NCBI RefSeq assembly: GCF_014863405.1
Contig: NZ_JACZZA010000002.1
Location: 248,001 to 312,000, forward strand
Source: Dyella acidiphila
GTDB taxonomy: Bacteria > Pseudomonadota > Gammaproteobacteria > Xanthomonadales > Rhodanobacteraceae
Direction of reading: 5' to 3'
DNA: 64,000 nt
How positions within the stretch are numbered: position 1 is the first letter of the stretch; each line of letters begins with the position of its first letter. Below the pieces are notes generated by a model that saw only the letters and a list, made by a program, of their open reading frames with translations, was not told where the DNA came from and ran no database searches. This document shows positions 41,433 to 50,584 of this stretch, in pieces. The translations under genes and the position numbers were made by a program.

Positions 41433-42587
41433 CTAGCGCCGGGCAGCGCCCTTCTGCGTCCGATAAGCCTGCAAAACATCAATCACAAACTCAGGCGGCT
41501 TACAGCCCTGGAGATTGGTAAGCACAATGGCGGTGAGATGGCTCTTGGGCAGCGTGGTAATCCATACCGCTGCACCGCCGCCCGAAGATACGCTCGGCTC
41601 GGCGGTACCCGGCAGCGGATACGGAATGAACTCCAGTCCGAAATCGCCCGCCGAGCCGTCGCGCAGTTTGTAAGGGGCGCTCATCGTGGCCAGGCTTTGC
41701 GGCGTAATGATCTTGCCGCTCCATAATGCGGACTCCCACCGCACCATATCCTGGATATTGCCGTTGAGCCCCGCCGCGGGCGTCAGCCATGCGGGAGCTG
41801 CTTTGGAACCGAAGGCATGAATGCCTTCTTTGGACATCACAGGCTGGCCTTTCGCATCGATTTGCAGCTTCAAATGATCGGGCGTCGGCGCCACCGCGGT
41901 ATACAGTGAAGCGCGGCCCGGCACCACCGCCCAGCCGTCACCCCACTGCATATCGGTAATACCCAGGGGTTTGAGCAGGCGATCTTCGATGTAAGTCTTA
42001 TACGGCTTGCCGGTAACTCGCTCGATGATGTCGCCCAGCAGCATGTACTCAGTCTGGTTGTACACCGTTTTCACGCCCGGCTCGCCGACCGGACGCGTCA
42101 CCAGCAGTTTCATCAAATCGGCTTGCGTGCCCGCCAGCGGCAACACATTTACGTCATCCGGCGCATCGCCATCCGGCAAGCCGGATGTGTGCGCCAGGCA
42201 ATGCCGCACGGTAACCGCGCCCCAACTCGGCGGCAGTTCCGGCAGATAGGTGCGCACCGGTGTATCCAGCGATACCTTGCCCGCTTCCACCAGGGTCATG
42301 ATCGCAACGGCGGTAAATTCCTTGGTGGTGGAGGCGAGCGTAAACAGCGTGCGGTCGCTGACCGGCACGTTCAATTCGACACTGGCCAGACCATAGCTCG
42401 TTTCCTTGACCAGTTTTCCATCCTGGATGATGGCCACCGAAGCGCCTGGAATCTGGCGGTCCTGCATATAGTGCTTGACCGCCCGATCCACCTCGTCACC
42501 GGCAGGCTGCTCGGCAGCGAAACTTGCAGTCGCATGCAGGGCTGCCAACGAACAAGTCAGAACAACGGCAACGGCGAATCGGGACAT
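41433..42587 (-). CDS. exported class-C beta-lactamase-fold serine hydrolase
   Basis: The product is 384 residues with AAGGA before the ATG and a signal peptide (1-24). The SxxK motif is 'LASTTKEF' (about Ser90), the Tyr-x-Asn equivalent is 'VYNQTEYMLLG', and the third motif is a weakened 'SSGGGAAV'. These penicillin-binding-protein-like hydrolases include esterases and D-amino peptidases; true beta-lactamase activity is not implied. It is downstream of the PNGase A-like gene on the same strand but separated by a terminator. Confidence 0.85.
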   Translation of the reverse strand: MSRFAVAVVLTCSLAALHATASFAAEQPAGDEVDRAVKHYMQDRQIPGASVAIIQDGKLVKETSYGLASVELNVPVSDRTLFTLASTTKEFTAVAIMTLVEAGKVSLDTPVRTYLPELPPSWGAVTVRHCLAHTSGLPDGDAPDDVNVLPLAGTQADLMKLLVTRPVGEPGVKTVYNQTEYMLLGDIIERVTGKPYKTYIEDRLLKPLGITDMQWGDGWAVVPGRASLYTAVAPTPDHLKLQIDAKGQPVMSKEGIHAFGSKAAPAWLTPAAGLNGNIQDMVRWESALWSGKIITPQSLATMSAPYKLRDGSAGDFGLEFIPYPLPGTAEPSVSSGGGAAVWITTLPKSHLTAIVLTNLQGCKPPEFVIDVLQAYRTQKGAARR

Positions 42588-42740
42588 GGCTTTGGTCCTT
42601 CAAGGTCAGTCAAATAGAAGTCCACCTGGTTTCGCCATAAGAGCGTAGCCGTCGACCGAATACATGTGCGGGAAGAGACAGTGACTATCGCCCTAGACTG
42701 CGCGCGTGCGGCCATGCCATGGCTATCCGTGCGCGCAAAC

Positions 42741-42768
42741 AAAAAGGACCGGGTGACCGGTCCTTTTT
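42741..42768. terminator. bidirectional rho-independent terminator after the PNGase A-like gene
   Basis: AAAAAGGACCGG pairs perfectly with CCGGTCCTTTTT over a GTGA tetraloop. It separates the PNGase A-like gene from the beta-lactamase-fold gene. Confidence 0.95.
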
Positions 42769-42791
42769 GCCTGCATCATGCTTGAATCAAC

Positions 42792-44615
42792 TCAGGGCAA
42801 CAGCTGCACCGTGGCCCCATACAGGCTGGACGCATACTGCGAGAAGCTGTCGCGCCAGGAGAGGTTGTTGAAGCCCAGCCAGCAGCCGTGGCCATCCACC
42901 CAGCCGGTGAGTGCGTTGTCCTTGGAAGAGATCTTGCGGCTGTAGCACTCGGCGAAGCTGTCTTTGTACCGATAATCCTGCGTGCTATACGTATCCGTTA
43001 CACCAGTCACTTGCTCGGCGGCGTTAAAGAGAATGGTGTTATTGCCCTTGAACGTGTTGTCGAGCGAGGCCGAGGCCGGCAAGGCAAACGCTGGCAGCAG
43101 CGATACCGTCTGGCGGTAACCCTGCTCCTTTACGTCGCTGTATTGCTGGTAGGTTCCATCGGTCTGCTGGAAAAAGCCCAGGTTGAGCTTGAGCGGATAG
43201 CTCAGGTGCTCACGCAGCACCACCGCATTCCAGCGACCATCCGAACGCGTGGTGGTCGAATCCACCGTCGTGTTCTGCACGATGTTTTCGCCTTCGCTAT
43301 TGGTCGGCAGCGTGTAGTCCTGCGAATTGGAAAAATCGACGGTCTGCGCCACTTCGGTTTTCACCACGCCATGCGAGGTAGCCACCTGGCCGGTAATGGT
43401 GAATTTGCGCTTCGAGGTAACCGTGATGTTTCCGCCGGTGATGTTGTTGCTCGAATCCGTGGTGAGATTCTCCACTACCTTGGGCGTGGGCGCGGCAGTG
43501 AGCGTATTGGAAATAAGCGAACCGGTTACCTGCTTCGAACCGTGATCGAGATACAGCAGCAAATTGCCGGCCACACTGAAGTACTGGTTGGCATTGAAGA
43601 CGCTCAGCGAGACGCTATGCGTCTTGCCGTCGTCGAGCAGGCCGGCGAAGGGCGTGAGGTCGACGCGATACGGAACGAACGACAGCGTCTGCACGCCGGG
43701 CGTCGGCTCCCACAGCCAGGGATTGCCGGTGCCGCCGGTATAGATCCACGGATACACCGGCGCAACGCCGGCCGGCTGGCCATCGATGCTCACCTCGGTT
43801 TCGCGGAACGCCGTGTTGTTGCAGCCGAAGAAGCTCAGCTGCCCCTGGTCGTTCGGATTGCAGGAGTACCAGATTTCATCGTTGCTCTGGCTCTGCGCGT
43901 ACACGTCCAGATAAGCGCGCTCGATGTTTCGCGGCAAGGCGGTATAGGTGGCGGTGTATTGATCCGACGTCGTGTTCAAGGCGTAAGTGCCATTGGCCTG
44001 ATTCGAATTCATCGACAGCACCACGTCCGGACGCGGCTGCAAGCTGGACTTATCCTCGCCGCGCGGCACCGGATAGAAATACAGGGTGGCCGAGCCGCTG
44101 AGCTTGCCGTCGTAAGGACCTTCCACGTAATTGACGAAGTCGGAATGGCCGGACTGCGCCGTCTTGAGCACGGCGCTGTAGTCGGTCACATCCTTTTCGA
44201 TATGCCAGGTGGTGGCATTGGGCGGCGCAACGCTGGGTTCCTGCGTGGTGCCGAAATACAGAATCGCCCCGCCCATCCAGATCGAGCCGGTGCGATCGAA
44301 CTGGTTGGTGCCGAGCATGCTCATATCGATGCTGAGCACGACCTTTTCCCACGGACCGGGGCATGCAGCCGGCGGCGTGTAATTGATCGGCGTCGGGCCG
44401 CTAGGATTATCGAAAGACTGGTTGGTGTAGAGCGTGACCACACACGGCGTGGTCGGCGGCCGCGGCACCGTCGGATCGGCCACGGCCACATTGTGCGAGC
44501 CGACCGTCAGGGATTGCGCCGAGACATTCGAAAAGCTCGCGCAGATCATGACAGCCAAGGCGCATTGCAAGAGGGGAAACTTGGGATTTCGGACAGCATG
44601 CAAGTGAGTCGACAC
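42792..44615 (-). CDS. PNGase A-family peptide:N-glycanase (acid PNGase-like)
   Basis: The product is 607 residues from GTG 44615, with GGGAGG 6 nt before it. The signal peptide spans about residues 1-33. The domain order matches peptide N-glycanase A: 'PPAACPGPWEKVVLSIDMS', 'DRTGSIWMGGAILYF', 'TTQEPSVAPPNATTWHIEKD' followed by 'VTDYSAVL', and 'YDGKLSGSATLYFYPVP'. Later 'VSIDGQPAGVAPVYPWIYTG' matches the second domain. The enzyme removes N-glycans, including core alpha-1,3-fucosylated plant-type glycans, from glycoproteins. Acid-active bacterial homologues (PNGase H+) are known from Terriglobus and Dyella, which also supports the taxonomic inference. Confidence 0.85.
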   Translation of the reverse strand: MSTHLHAVRNPKFPLLQCALAVMICASFSNVSAQSLTVGSHNVAVADPTVPRPPTTPCVVTLYTNQSFDNPSGPTPINYTPPAACPGPWEKVVLSIDMSMLGTNQFDRTGSIWMGGAILYFGTTQEPSVAPPNATTWHIEKDVTDYSAVLKTAQSGHSDFVNYVEGPYDGKLSGSATLYFYPVPRGEDKSSLQPRPDVVLSMNSNQANGTYALNTTSDQYTATYTALPRNIERAYLDVYAQSQSNDEIWYSCNPNDQGQLSFFGCNNTAFRETEVSIDGQPAGVAPVYPWIYTGGTGNPWLWEPTPGVQTLSFVPYRVDLTPFAGLLDDGKTHSVSLSVFNANQYFSVAGNLLLYLDHGSKQVTGSLISNTLTAAPTPKVVENLTTDSSNNITGGNITVTSKRKFTITGQVATSHGVVKTEVAQTVDFSNSQDYTLPTNSEGENIVQNTTVDSTTTRSDGRWNAVVLREHLSYPLKLNLGFFQQTDGTYQQYSDVKEQGYRQTVSLLPAFALPASASLDNTFKGNNTILFNAAEQVTGVTDTYSTQDYRYKDSFAECYSRKISSKDNALTGWVDGHGCWLGFNNLSWRDSFSQYASSLYGATVQLLP

Positions 44616-45000
44616 AGCACTACCTCCCGTTCACAGGTGACATTTCAATCGATAAAAACCCCAGCCCTGCATGTGTTATCACGGCCCCTGGTACCCCGCA
44701 ATCTGCACTGCAGCGTAGTGTGACCGGACTAACACGGATCGAACAATTACCCGGCGCGCAGGCCGTTACATACCTGTCTTTGGCGTCCGGCAGGAGGTCG
44801 CTGGTGACACCACAACGTTGAATCTTGCGTTGTCGTCATCCCCGCGAAAGCAAGGACGATTCACACCGACTCGAAGCCCAAAGCCCGGTAAGCGCAGAAA
44901 ACAGCCGGCAGCTCCAAAGCAGCTACCTACCTTCGGCCTGAAACCGAACCCGGCTGAATCCAATCGGCGAGGTCGCTGCATCTAAGGGATCAATACCGCC
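44616..45000. other. divergent intergenic region with a decayed repeat half
   Basis: This is 385 bp between two divergent genes. CGTCATCCCCGCGAAAGCA at 44834-44852 is a single decayed half of the 28-bp repeat found intact at 47916-47993. Promoters for both genes must lie here. The stretch around 44640-44750 is only modestly AT-rich. Confidence 0.5.
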
Positions 45001-46539
45001 ATGTCGGCCGGTGCCCCAGAGAGCCCCTTCATGATCGACCGCCCCGCCATCACCCGTGCGCTTCGGCGAGCCCCCTTGTGGGCCGCCTTGTCGCTATCCT
45101 GCATCGCGATGCCCTCACCGGCCGCCACGGCCATGCATCCGCAGCTGCCCGACACGCCGGTGGGCCGCATCGCCGCAGAGCTGATGCGCCATGCCAATAC
45201 CGACACTCCCGCGCAAATCCGGCAATGGGCACCCACACTGCTGTCGACATCTGTAGCCGATGACGACAGGCAGGCCTTTGTCACCGACCTGGTCTCTGCG
45301 GCGCGCGACAGCGGCGGCCTGGACGTATTCGATGTGCGCACCGATCCGCATCAGCCGGGCTTGCTCGAAGTCGCGGTGAAAGGCCGTCGCAGCGCACAAG
45401 CCGGCTTGTTCTGGCTGGTTGCCGACGCGACGCATCCCGATCAGCTTGGGGATGCACACCTGGTGGCGATGGACGATCCGCTTTACGCCGACTGGCCCAA
45501 AGGACCGGTATCGCACGCAGAACTGCGGACCCGCATCCACGCCATGCTCGACCGACTGGTGAGCACCAGCGACTTCTCCGGCTGCGTAACGGTTGCCGAC
45601 GGCGGCGAGACGGTATTCGACGAATGCCGTGGTTTGGCCGAACGCAACTTCAACGTGCCGGTCGATCGGCAGACGAAATTCCACATCGCCTCGGTCGGCA
45701 AGATGTTCACCGCAGTGGCCATTGCGCAACTGGTCGAGGCCGGCAAGCTGTCGTGGAATGACACGCTAGCAGAACGGGTACCGGAATATCCGGACCAGGC
45801 CGTGGCGAAAAAAATCACGGTGTGGGAACTCCTGCACCACACCTCGGGCCTGGGCGATTTCATGGTGCCGGAATATTTCGAGCACCCCGAACACTTCGTC
45901 AAACCGGCGGACTACCTGGCACTGATCGCCCGCCAGCCCAAAATGAGCGAGCCGGGCAAGGCATTGAACTACAGCAACGCCGGCTACGTGCTGCTTGGAC
46001 GCATCATCGAGAACGTATCCGGCGAAAGCTACTTCGACTATATCCAGCAGCATATTTTCGAACCCGCGCAGATGACAGCCAGCGGCTTCGACAGCGAAGA
46101 CCAGATCGTGCCGGGGCTTGCAGTGGGCTATTTCCACGACGACGGGGTGTTCTCCCATACATGGAAGGCCAACTGGGTACAGGGCATCTACAAGGGGAGC
46201 CCCGCCGGTGGCGGCTATTCCACCAACGCCGACCTGCTGCGCTTCGCCGCGGCCCTGCATGGCGGCAAGCTGATCAAGCCCACCACCCTGGCGAAGATGT
46301 TCGACGACGAAGTGCCGGCCGGTCCCGGTGCCATTGGCGCCGGCATCGACGAACGCCTCTCCCACGGCCTCCACATCCGTGGTCACCAAGGCGGTATCGA
46401 GGGCACAACGTCAAACCTGGAGATGGTGTCGGAAACCGGTGCGGCGGTCGCCCTGACCAGCAATGAAGGAATGTCGCAACACTGGCTGCTGGCCGAAAAA
46501 ATTGCCGACCTGCTGACTGCCGAAGGCGCACACCACTGA
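45001..46539 (+). CDS. exported class-C beta-lactamase-fold serine hydrolase with N-terminal extra domain
   Basis: The product is 512 residues; ATG 45031 is an alternative start, giving a cleaner signal peptide ending 'SPAATA'. A small N-terminal domain (about 45-165) precedes the serine hydrolase. Its SxxK motif is 'IASVGKMF', Tyr-x-Asn is 'NYSNAGY', and the HxG-type motif is 'RGHQGGIEG'. This matches beta-lactamase/D-alanyl-aminopeptidase relatives. The N-terminal part resembles a small alpha-beta module of unknown role. Not obviously in an operon with its neighbours. Confidence 0.85.
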   Translation: MSAGAPESPFMIDRPAITRALRRAPLWAALSLSCIAMPSPAATAMHPQLPDTPVGRIAAELMRHANTDTPAQIRQWAPTLLSTSVADDDRQAFVTDLVSAARDSGGLDVFDVRTDPHQPGLLEVAVKGRRSAQAGLFWLVADATHPDQLGDAHLVAMDDPLYADWPKGPVSHAELRTRIHAMLDRLVSTSDFSGCVTVADGGETVFDECRGLAERNFNVPVDRQTKFHIASVGKMFTAVAIAQLVEAGKLSWNDTLAERVPEYPDQAVAKKITVWELLHHTSGLGDFMVPEYFEHPEHFVKPADYLALIARQPKMSEPGKALNYSNAGYVLLGRIIENVSGESYFDYIQQHIFEPAQMTASGFDSEDQIVPGLAVGYFHDDGVFSHTWKANWVQGIYKGSPAGGGYSTNADLLRFAAALHGGKLIKPTTLAKMFDDEVPAGPGAIGAGIDERLSHGLHIRGHQGGIEGTTSNLEMVSETGAAVALTSNEGMSQHWLLAEKIADLLTAEGAHH

Positions 46540-46612
46540 ATTTCGATCGGCGCATTACCGCATTATCTGCCGTTAGAACCTTTACTCTCGATACGCCAAC
46601 TGGAGCAAAACC

Positions 46613-46981
46613 ATGGAATACGTTTTCATTCCCCTGATCGTCATGGGCGCGCCCGTGATGATCACCTTTATCGTGCTGCGCTACAGCCACCGGCGCACCC
46701 AGGCGCGTTACAACACCCTGCTGCAGCTGGCCGACAAAGGCGTGGAATTGCCGCCACAATTGCTGCTGGAACCTGGGGTCACCTATTGCGAGCGACGCCG
46801 GGCCCTGGTACTGATCGGTGGCGGTCTGGGTTTGATCGCGATGTTTCTGAGCCTGCCGGGCCAGCTCGACAGCGGCCTTGGCATCAACCGCCTGTGGGGC
46901 ATCGGCCTGTTGCCGCTGATGACCGGCCTGGGCTACCTCGCCAGTTGGTGGTTGAACCGGCGAGGGGACTTGCGTGGCTGA
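46613..46981 (+). CDS. DUF6249-type membrane protein, first gene of a sigma-factor operon
   Basis: The product is 122 residues, with GGAGC before the ATG. Helices at about 5-21, 65-81 and 93-113 surround a conserved cytoplasmic turn 'YNTLLQLADKGVELPPQLL', typical of DUF6249 proteins that sit beside ECF sigma genes in Xanthomonadales. Its last 8 bp overlap the sigma factor start, so the two are translated together. Confidence 0.75.
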   Translation: MEYVFIPLIVMGAPVMITFIVLRYSHRRTQARYNTLLQLADKGVELPPQLLLEPGVTYCERRRALVLIGGGLGLIAMFLSLPGQLDSGLGINRLWGIGLLPLMTGLGYLASWWLNRRGDLRG

Positions 46982-47543
46982 TAGCGCCGCCGAGGCGCGC
47001 ATCGATCAGGCGCTGGTGACACGCATACGGCTGGGCGGCGACCGCCGGGCCTTCGAGCAATTGGTACGCCGCAACCAGGGCATGGTGCGCGCGCAATTGC
47101 GCCGGCTGCTGCACGGCGACGAGGCGGCAGCAGACGACCTGGCGCAGGAAACCTTTATGCTGGCCTGGCGCAACCTCGACCAGTTCCGCGGCGAAGCACG
47201 CTTTTCCAGCTGGCTGTATCGCATTGCCTATACCTGCTTTCTGCAGGCACGCCGCGCACCCATGCGGCACGATGGCATCGATGACGAAACGCTGGCGCAG
47301 CTGCCCGCGCCAAAGCATGCAGTCGACCTGCAGCTCGACCTGGAACGCGCCATGCAGCGGCTATCCACAGCCGAACAGGCGGTACTGCTGCACTGCGCGC
47401 AGATGGGCCTCAGCCACGAAGAGGCATCCTATGTATTGGCCATGCCGCTCGGCACCGTAAAGACCCACGCCCTGCGCGGCAAGGCAAAATTGAAAACGTG
47501 GCTGGCGGACTGGCGCGATGCCGCGACGGAGGAAGCATCATGA
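46974..47543 (+). CDS. ECF RNA polymerase sigma factor
   Basis: The product is 189 residues starting at GTG 46974 behind a CGAGGGGA box. Region 2 is visible as 'DDLAQETFMLAWRNLDQFRG' (about 60-79), and region 4 as 'AEQAVLLHCAQMGLSHEEAS' then 'YVLAMPLGTVKTHALRGKAK'. There is no extended anti-sigma-like tail. It overlaps DUF6249 upstream and the anti-sigma-like gene downstream (ATGA), so all three are translationally coupled. The activating signal is unknown. Confidence 0.9.
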   Translation: MADSAAEARIDQALVTRIRLGGDRRAFEQLVRRNQGMVRAQLRRLLHGDEAAADDLAQETFMLAWRNLDQFRGEARFSSWLYRIAYTCFLQARRAPMRHDGIDDETLAQLPAPKHAVDLQLDLERAMQRLSTAEQAVLLHCAQMGLSHEEASYVLAMPLGTVKTHALRGKAKLKTWLADWRDAATEEAS

Positions 47544-47863
47544 ACGAATCTCACGACGACAGCATCGAAACCCTGCTGCGCCGCCAATTCGACGGCCCCG
47601 TTGCGGACGATGGTTTCAGCGATCGGGTAATGCAGCATCTGCCCACCCGCCGTCGCCGCGCCGCATGGCCGCTGTGGCTGGGTGCGCTGACCGGAGCCGC
47701 GGCATGCTGGATCTGCCTGGTCAATGTGCCGCTGCTGCGCCTCGGCTGGCGGGACTGGCTCGCTGCCGACCTGTCGGCGCCGGTGATCGGCATGTGGCTG
47801 GCGATGGTGGCCTTGTCGCTGCTGGCGTTGGGGTGGGGCTTGGTGGAAAGCAGAAGTCGCTGA
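47540..47863 (+). CDS. probable anti-sigma membrane protein
   Basis: The product is 107 residues. Its ATG overlaps the sigma factor stop (ATGA), which argues for stoichiometric co-expression. The N-terminal cytoplasmic part 'ESHDDSIETLLRRQFDGPVA' is followed by two membrane helices (about 43-63 and 80-100). No zinc-binding HxxxCxxC motif is present, so it is not a classical ZAS anti-sigma factor. It resembles the DUF5056-type proteins next to ECF genes. Confidence 0.7.
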   Translation: MNESHDDSIETLLRRQFDGPVADDGFSDRVMQHLPTRRRRAAWPLWLGALTGAAACWICLVNVPLLRLGWRDWLAADLSAPVIGMWLAMVALSLLALGWGLVESRSR

Positions 47864-47915
47864 AGATGGCTGCGGCACCAGAGCACGCGACACGCAGTGC
47901 TTCCATCTGCGTGGA

Positions 47916-47993
47916 CGTCATTCCCGCGAAAGCGGGAATCCATTTGCTCTGATGCAAAGGCGAAGATGGATTCCCGCTTTCGCGGGAATGACG
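47916..47993. repeat. 28-bp inverted repeat pair (dRS3-like, ATTCCC-N8-GGGAAT)
   Basis: Two perfect 28-bp arms (47916-47943 and 47966-47993) are separated by 22 bp. Each arm contains its own dyad, ATTCCCGCGAAAGCGGGAAT. The core matches the dRS3-type pattern described in Neisseria and is common in intergenic regions of many proteobacteria. A decayed half occurs at 44834, and a related ATCCCAGC version fills 59861-60615. Confidence 0.9.
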
Positions 47994-48121
47994 GCAATAG
48001 TAGCGTCCTCGCACTCAGACAAAAAAAGGGACCATCAAGGGCTGGCTCCCTTCCAGGAAATGGCAAATACTGGTCATCTATACAAAACAAATTCGGCCAT
48101 AGATGACTGAGGGCGACAGGA

Positions 48122-48448
48122 ATGTCAGAGCGATGGTACGAACAATCGCCAATGCCACGAAGGATAGCGGGAGCCGCCATGCTGGCCATTGGCGCCTTCG
48201 GCTTGTTTATATCCATTGGAGTGCCGCTCTTACAGCACAAGCCGCCCACCCTGCTTTGCTTTCCTATCGCTGCCTTTTCCCTTCCTTTTTTTGCGCTAAG
48301 TTTTCCCTACATCGCTTTTGGAATGCGCGCCGTACGTCATTTCGGCGAACCTCAAAACATCAGAGATTGGCGACCTAAGTACTGGATACCGCTATCACTG
48401 CTAGGCATGTTGGCCGCCCTATGGATTGACCATCATTACGACACCTAA
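48122..48448 (+). CDS. small membrane protein, first of a two-gene unit
   Basis: The product is 108 residues, with GACAGGA just before the ATG. Three hydrophobic helices (about 15-35, 44-68 and 88-102) surround short polar loops; 'FGEPQNIRDWRPKYW' forms the loop before the last helix. The next gene begins 9 bp after its stop with its own AAGGGG box. No family recognised. Confidence 0.65.
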   Translation: MSERWYEQSPMPRRIAGAAMLAIGAFGLFISIGVPLLQHKPPTLLCFPIAAFSLPFFALSFPYIAFGMRAVRHFGEPQNIRDWRPKYWIPLSLLGMLAALWIDHHYDT

Positions 48449-48457
48449 GGGGCAGTC

Positions 48458-48916
48458 ATGACTGAAATCCGGATCGACATGCGCTCGTACCGATGGGTTG
48501 GGTTTGGCTCTGCAGCTATCTGGCTGCCATGCGCGGCCCTCGCGGCAACATCGGGCCAGTTCGCTCCATCGCTCGGCTTCGCAATATTTGCCCTATTGGG
48601 ACTGTATATTGCCTTCAGCTCAGGAACGTATGTCATCGACGAAGACAAAATTGCGCACAATGCCGCAATAGGTCATTGGCAAATGGCATGGAGGGAAGTG
48701 TCCTCTGCGCAATGCAGCCAGATGGGCTCATTGGTGTTATTGGGTGGACATAAGCGCTTTCTAATCGCCCCACCCTCCTGGTGGCCGCGCGATTGCCGAC
48801 TCGAAGGAGTGCGCTTTATATCTGAGCAGCTTGCAGCCCACAGCATTGCACCCACACCGAACCTGCTAGCCGACTACAAGTGGATGAAAAACACCAGGGT
48901 CAAGCGCCAGGCATAA
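48458..48916 (+). CDS. small membrane protein with PH-like soluble part
   Basis: The product is 152 residues. Two membrane helices (about 14-34 and 37-54) are followed by a beta-rich domain containing 'TYVIDEDKIAHNAAIGHWQM' and 'AWREVSSAQCSQMGSLVLLG'. This resembles the bacterial PH/YdbT-like topology, in which 'W-x-E/D-V' marks a strand turn. It is likely co-transcribed with the upstream gene. Function unknown. Confidence 0.65.
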   Translation: MTEIRIDMRSYRWVGFGSAAIWLPCAALAATSGQFAPSLGFAIFALLGLYIAFSSGTYVIDEDKIAHNAAIGHWQMAWREVSSAQCSQMGSLVLLGGHKRFLIAPPSWWPRDCRLEGVRFISEQLAAHSIAPTPNLLADYKWMKNTRVKRQA

Positions 48917-49029
48917 CGTTTAAAAGCGTCTACCGCCTTACCCGAGATTCAATCCACCTCTTTTCGAGATTCACCCGGCTACCATAGAAACCCCACTGGG
49001 CTGACTACCTCAATACGCGGAGTTACATC

Positions 49030-49857
49030 ATGGCGACAAAAACCTGGTTTGTTACCGGCATCTCCCGCGGATTCGGCCGGACGCTTTGCGAGGAACTCCT
49101 CCGGCGCGGCCACAAGGTGGTCGGCACCACTCGAAATGGCACTTCCGGGCCGGCCCATCAAAACCTTATCGAGCTGCCGCTTGACGTCTCCGACGAAAAG
49201 CAAACGCATGAGGCGATTGCCCAGGCCATCGCCAAGGCGGGGCGCATCGACGTTGTCGTCAACAATGCCGGCTTTGGCCTGGTGGGTGCGGTCGAGGAAG
49301 TATCCACTGCCGAAGCCAGACACGTATTCGAAACCAACTTCTTCGGTACATGGAACGTCATACGCGCGGTGCTGCCCCACCTTCGCGCCAATCGAAGCGG
49401 GCATATCGTGAATTTCTCCTCCATTGGCGGCATTACCGGCTCCATGGGGAACGGCCTCTACAACGCCTCCAAGTTCGCCGTCGAAGGCTTGTCGGAAGCA
49501 CTGGAGGTCGAGCTCAAGCCCTTTGGCATCACCGTCACCATCGTCGAACCCGGTTATTTCCGCACGGATTTTCTTTCGTCATCGTCGATCCAGCAGGCAG
49601 CGAAAGTGATCGACGCCTACGCAGAAACCGCAGGGGCAACGCGAAACGCCGTATCCGCCCGAAGCGGCAGCCAGCCCGGCGATCCCGCCAAAGCGGTGGC
49701 GGTGATCATCGATGCCGTCGAATCCCATGCGCCGCCGCTTCGCCTGCCGCTGGGGCCCGATGCCTTTGCACGTATCGATGCGAAGATCGCCAGGCTCAGG
49801 CAGGACATGGATCAGTGGCAAGCAGCAGCGTCAGATACGCAATTCGATTCGCAATGA
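49030..49857 (+). CDS. short-chain dehydrogenase/reductase
   Basis: The product is 275 residues. The SDR features are 'FVTGISRGFGRTL' (about 7-19), 'NNAGFGLVGAVEE' (about 78-90), Ser in 'NFSSIGG' and the catalytic 'YNASK' (about 156-160). The length, and a C-terminal extension after 'IVEPGYFRTDF', place it with the YbbO/RDH-like oxidoreductases that use NADP(H). No partner enzyme is adjacent; the neighbours are small membrane proteins and a lipoprotein. Confidence 0.9.
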   Translation: MATKTWFVTGISRGFGRTLCEELLRRGHKVVGTTRNGTSGPAHQNLIELPLDVSDEKQTHEAIAQAIAKAGRIDVVVNNAGFGLVGAVEEVSTAEARHVFETNFFGTWNVIRAVLPHLRANRSGHIVNFSSIGGITGSMGNGLYNASKFAVEGLSEALEVELKPFGITVTIVEPGYFRTDFLSSSSIQQAAKVIDAYAETAGATRNAVSARSGSQPGDPAKAVAVIIDAVESHAPPLRLPLGPDAFARIDAKIARLRQDMDQWQAAASDTQFDSQ

Positions 49858-49882
49858 ATGGCCTGTTATTTGGCTCGGCATA

Positions 49883-49909
49883 TTCAGACCTGCGCAAACC
49901 AGGTCTGAA
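49883..49909. terminator. hairpin between SDR and lipoprotein genes
   Basis: TTCAGACCTG pairs with CAGGTCTGAA over a 7-nt loop, 25 bp after the SDR stop and 9 bp before the lipoprotein start. The right arm ends within the ribosome-binding region (AAGGGGCC), so the hairpin could also modulate translation of the next gene. Confidence 0.6.
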
Positions 49910-49918
49910 GGGGCCGGT

Positions 49919-50584
49919 ATGAACAGATCACGGGTAGTGCTTCTGGCCGCACTGCTTCTCCCTGCAGCCTGCGCCCACGATGCAAGGGTTGCCAGCGACA
50001 ACCAGGAGCCGGTACAGCTGCATCCCTCTCCATCCGATGATTGCCTGTATACGCTATGGAAGCGAATGCTTCCTTTCATGAAGAAAAACAATAGCTACAT
50101 GAGCATCGATGACGTCGAGCGATTGACCGGCGTAAAGATGCAGCATGAATCGAAGGTAGGTCCGACCGATACCGTGGGAATCTACGAACAATTTACTTTG
50201 CCGCCCACACATCACCCCCTTCCGCCTGCCCTGTCGCTTCGGGTGGAAACTCACGAGGAAACTCTGCCCATCAACGAAGCACCCTTTACCTGGCGGGGAT
50301 CACAGTGGCAATCGGGCTCGTCTTCAACGGTATATCTCGAATGCCTCGGTGGACCCGGTGCCGCGCTTACGCCTGCAGAAGCTGCAAGAGACATAAAGGC
50401 CATGGGCCTGCATTCGGCAGGCGTATTAAGCAAGGGGATGCAACGCCAGGAAGTTTTTGTCGATGACTGGAATGAACAGATTTCCATCTACTACACCAGT
50501 CCCTCGATCGTCAGCTCGACCGTCGACTCTGTGCGAATCACTGGCGTGAAAGCACCGAAAAAGCCTCCTATCGAACGGCAATGA
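49919..50584 (+). CDS. lipoprotein of unknown function
   Basis: The product is 221 residues, with an AAGGGG box. Residues 1-18 form a lipoprotein signal peptide with lipobox 'LPAAC'. The mature part alternates strands and short helices ('MSIDDVERLTGVKMQ', 'AAEAARDIKAMGLHSAGVL' type). It lacks known catalytic motifs. It stands between the SDR and DUF4386 genes; its start is shadowed by the hairpin at 49883-49909. Confidence 0.75.
   Translation: MNRSRVVLLAALLLPAACAHDARVASDNQEPVQLHPSPSDDCLYTLWKRMLPFMKKNNSYMSIDDVERLTGVKMQHESKVGPTDTVGIYEQFTLPPTHHPLPPALSLRVETHEETLPINEAPFTWRGSQWQSGSSSTVYLECLGGPGAALTPAEAARDIKAMGLHSAGVLSKGMQRQEVFVDDWNEQISIYYTSPSIVSSTVDSVRITGVKAPKKPPIERQ

Noticed and set aside
42888-44723. 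611-codon plus-strand open frame opposite the PNGase A-like gene
   Set aside because: Arg/His/Ile-rich shadow without ribosome-binding site; the minus strand encodes a recognisable family with a terminator.
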